A stretch of DNA of 7,471 nt, taken from contig DPKX01000028.1 in assembly GCA_003542295.1 (NCBI GenBank), forward strand, positions 4,728 to 12,198, in the 5' to 3' direction. Positions 6,294-7,471 of the stretch are shown here, in pieces (position 1 is the first letter of the stretch; each line of letters begins with the position of its first letter). Source of the DNA: Candidatus Atribacter hydrocarboniphilus. GTDB lineage: Bacteria > Atribacterota > Atribacteria > Atribacterales > Atribacteraceae. The position numbers were made by a program, and so were the translations under genes. The notes below the pieces were generated by a model that saw only the letters and a program-made list of their open reading frames with translations, searched no databases and had not been told where the DNA came from.

Positions 6294-6325
6294 TTGACTG
6301 TACCCGGTTAATAAAACGGTATGCA
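6294..6325 (+). promoter_or_regulatory. Weak promoter candidate for mtnA
   Basis: TTGACT at 6294-6299 is a 5-of-6 match to the -35 box. No good -10 lies at normal spacing: TATGCA at 6320-6325 is 20 nt away and only a partial match. The 187-nt gap and a clear ribosome site (GGAG at 6353-6356, 7 nt before the ATG) suggest that mtnA has its own transcription start here, but its position is uncertain. Apart from this and the repeat, I see nothing else in the gap. Confidence 0.2.
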
Positions 6326-6363
6326 ATAAATGAAAAAGGATCAATAACTTATGGAGATGAAAA

Positions 6364-7413
6364 ATGTTTAAAACTATTGAGTGGAAGAATGGTCAAGTTA
6401 TATTTCTTGATCAAAGGCAGCTCCCTTTAGAAGAAAATCTCATCGAAACCAATGATTTTCGTGTTATTGCTGATGCTATTTCAGCTCTTGGTTTGAGAGG
6501 AGCCCCTTTGATTGGAGTAGGAGCAGCCTATAGTATTGCTTTGGGGGCTCAGGAGGCTTTGAATGGCCATAGGGATCAATATTTTTCCTTTTTAGAAAGT
6601 GTCGACCAAACCTTACGATCCACTCGACCAACCGCGGTTAATTTATTCTGGGCTTTGGACCGAATGAAAAAGATTTGGAAGAATGCAGAAAAGCAAGGTG
6701 TATCACCAAGTAATTGCACAAAAAAACTCGTAGAAGAAGCTATTACAATTCATGATGAAGATATTGAGACCAATCAAAATATTGCAAAACAGGGTTCTTC
6801 TCTCATTGAAGACCAAGATGCAATATTGACCCATTGTAATGCCGGGGCATTAGCCTGTAGTGCCTGGGGGACAGCGTTAGGAGTGATATACTGGGCAGCT
6901 CTTCAAGAAGGGAAAAAGCTGAAAGTATATGCCGATGAAACCCGACCACTCCTGCAAGGAGCCCGTCTCACTAGTTTTGAGCTCATGAAAAATAATATTC
7001 CAGTAACACTTATTACTGATAATATGGCCGGTTATCTTATGGCGCAAGGATGGGTTCATAAAATCATCGTGGGAGCAGATCGCATTGCGGCCAATGGGGA
7101 TACAGCCAATAAAATCGGAACCTATTCCTTAGCAGTTCTGGCGTCCTATCATAAGATACCTTTTTATATTGCCGCACCGCTTTCAACTGTAGATATACAT
7201 ATTGCCACTGGAGATGAAATACCTATTGAAGAGAGAAAGCCTGAAGAAATATTTCATTTTGGAGAAAATCGAACGGCGCCCCAAGGAGTTGGAGCATGGA
7301 ATCCGGCTTTTGATGTGACACCACATCAACTGATTCGGGCTATCATTACCGAGAAGGGAATTCTTTATCCTCCATTTGCTGAAAAACTTAGCCTTTTGAA
7401 GCAAAATGAGTAG
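6364..7413 (+). CDS. mtnA: S-methyl-5-thioribose-1-phosphate isomerase
   Basis: MtnA converts 5-methylthioribose 1-phosphate to 5-methylthioribulose 1-phosphate in methionine salvage. It is also known to act on 5-deoxyribose 1-phosphate in 5'-deoxyadenosine disposal. The length of 349 residues is standard. Visible motifs are GLRGAPLIGV (43-52), RPTAVNLFWALDRM (88-101), the catalytic cysteine C158 in HCNAGALA (157-164), YADETRPLLQGARLTSFEL (189-207), the catalytic aspartate D239 in VGADRI (236-241), NGDTANKIGTY (244-254) and NPAFDVTPHQLI (313-324). These distinguish it from the related eIF2B-like and ribose-1,5-bisphosphate isomerase proteins. No mtnK, mtnB or class II aldolase gene is in view, so the rest of the pathway is encoded elsewhere or absent. 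A phosphorylase that might make its substrate lies two genes upstream. The gene stands alone between two copies of a palindromic repeat. Confidence 0.95.
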   Translation: MFKTIEWKNGQVIFLDQRQLPLEENLIETNDFRVIADAISALGLRGAPLIGVGAAYSIALGAQEALNGHRDQYFSFLESVDQTLRSTRPTAVNLFWALDRMKKIWKNAEKQGVSPSNCTKKLVEEAITIHDEDIETNQNIAKQGSSLIEDQDAILTHCNAGALACSAWGTALGVIYWAALQEGKKLKVYADETRPLLQGARLTSFELMKNNIPVTLITDNMAGYLMAQGWVHKIIVGADRIAANGDTANKIGTYSLAVLASYHKIPFYIAAPLSTVDIHIATGDEIPIEERKPEEIFHFGENRTAPQGVGAWNPAFDVTPHQLIRAIITEKGILYPPFAEKLSLLKQNE

Positions 7414-7443
7414 AATTGATATGAATCTCTTCTGAAAACCCAC

Positions 7444-7471
7444 GGGCATGATAAATCAAGCCCCTACAAAA
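7444..7471 (+). repeat. Palindromic intergenic repeat, copy 2 (downstream of mtnA, reaches the window end)
   Basis: GGGCATGAT and ATCAAGCCC at 7444-7463 flank a central AA with one mismatch (A against A), followed by CTACAAAA. Compared with copy 1, the fourth pair changes from T-A to C-G, so pairing is kept. It starts 31 nt after the mtnA stop. The element may continue beyond the window, so its right boundary is unknown. No T-run is visible, so a terminator role on this strand is not supported by what can be seen. Confidence 0.6.

Noticed and set aside
7438..7471. Repeat copy 2 as a CRISPR repeat or mtnA terminator
   Set aside because: Only two copies 1.2 kb apart are seen with no spacer array, and no T-run follows on the + strand within the window.

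Overview
The window is a compact bacterial chromosomal stretch with every gene on the + strand. It is AT-rich by eye, with very short intergenic gaps and several start/stop overlaps. The ExbB/ExbD energiser points to a diderm cell envelope. The gene content mixes families common in Bacillota-like lineages: DUF3048, a XerD-type recombinase followed by a purine nucleoside phosphorylase, and the Sm_multidrug_ex family. A diderm Bacillota relative or a candidate phylum such as Atribacterota would fit. This placement is inference from gene content only and is tentative.

Region 1 (1-4802) reads as one co-oriented block. It holds a TPR-repeat protein cut by the left edge, ExbB, ExbD, a 486-residue membrane-anchored DUF3048 protein, prolipoprotein diacylglyceryl transferase (Lgt) and a XerC/XerD tyrosine recombinase. 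exbB/exbD overlap by 41 nt, the DUF3048 gene starts 2 nt after exbD, lgt overlaps the DUF3048 gene by 1 nt and the recombinase overlaps lgt by 32 nt. The most notable gene is the DUF3048 protein. Its N-terminus looks like TonB (short cytoplasmic tail, one membrane helix, long Pro/Glu/Lys/Gln-rich linker), and it sits where tonB or tolA normally follows exbBD. Its C-terminus is a full two-domain DUF3048 module instead of the TonB fold. This suggests an ExbBD-driven transducer with an unconventional periplasmic effector domain.

Region 2 (4803-6176) has an 85-nt gap with weak promoter candidates, then a family-2 purine nucleoside phosphorylase and a small membrane protein of the Sm_multidrug_ex family, joined by an ATGA overlap. 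The phosphorylase carries Asp where 6-oxopurine enzymes carry Asn, which suggests use of adenine nucleosides.

Region 3 (6177-7471) holds a 187-nt intergenic region, mtnA (5-methylthioribose-1-phosphate isomerase) and the start of the next intergenic region. Two direct copies of a short palindromic repeat bracket mtnA; the second runs to the last base of the window. If the phosphorylase accepts methylthioadenosine or 5'-deoxyadenosine, its product would be the substrate of MtnA, which would link these neighbours in nucleoside salvage. No RNA genes, CRISPR arrays, insertion sequences or convincing intrinsic terminators were seen.
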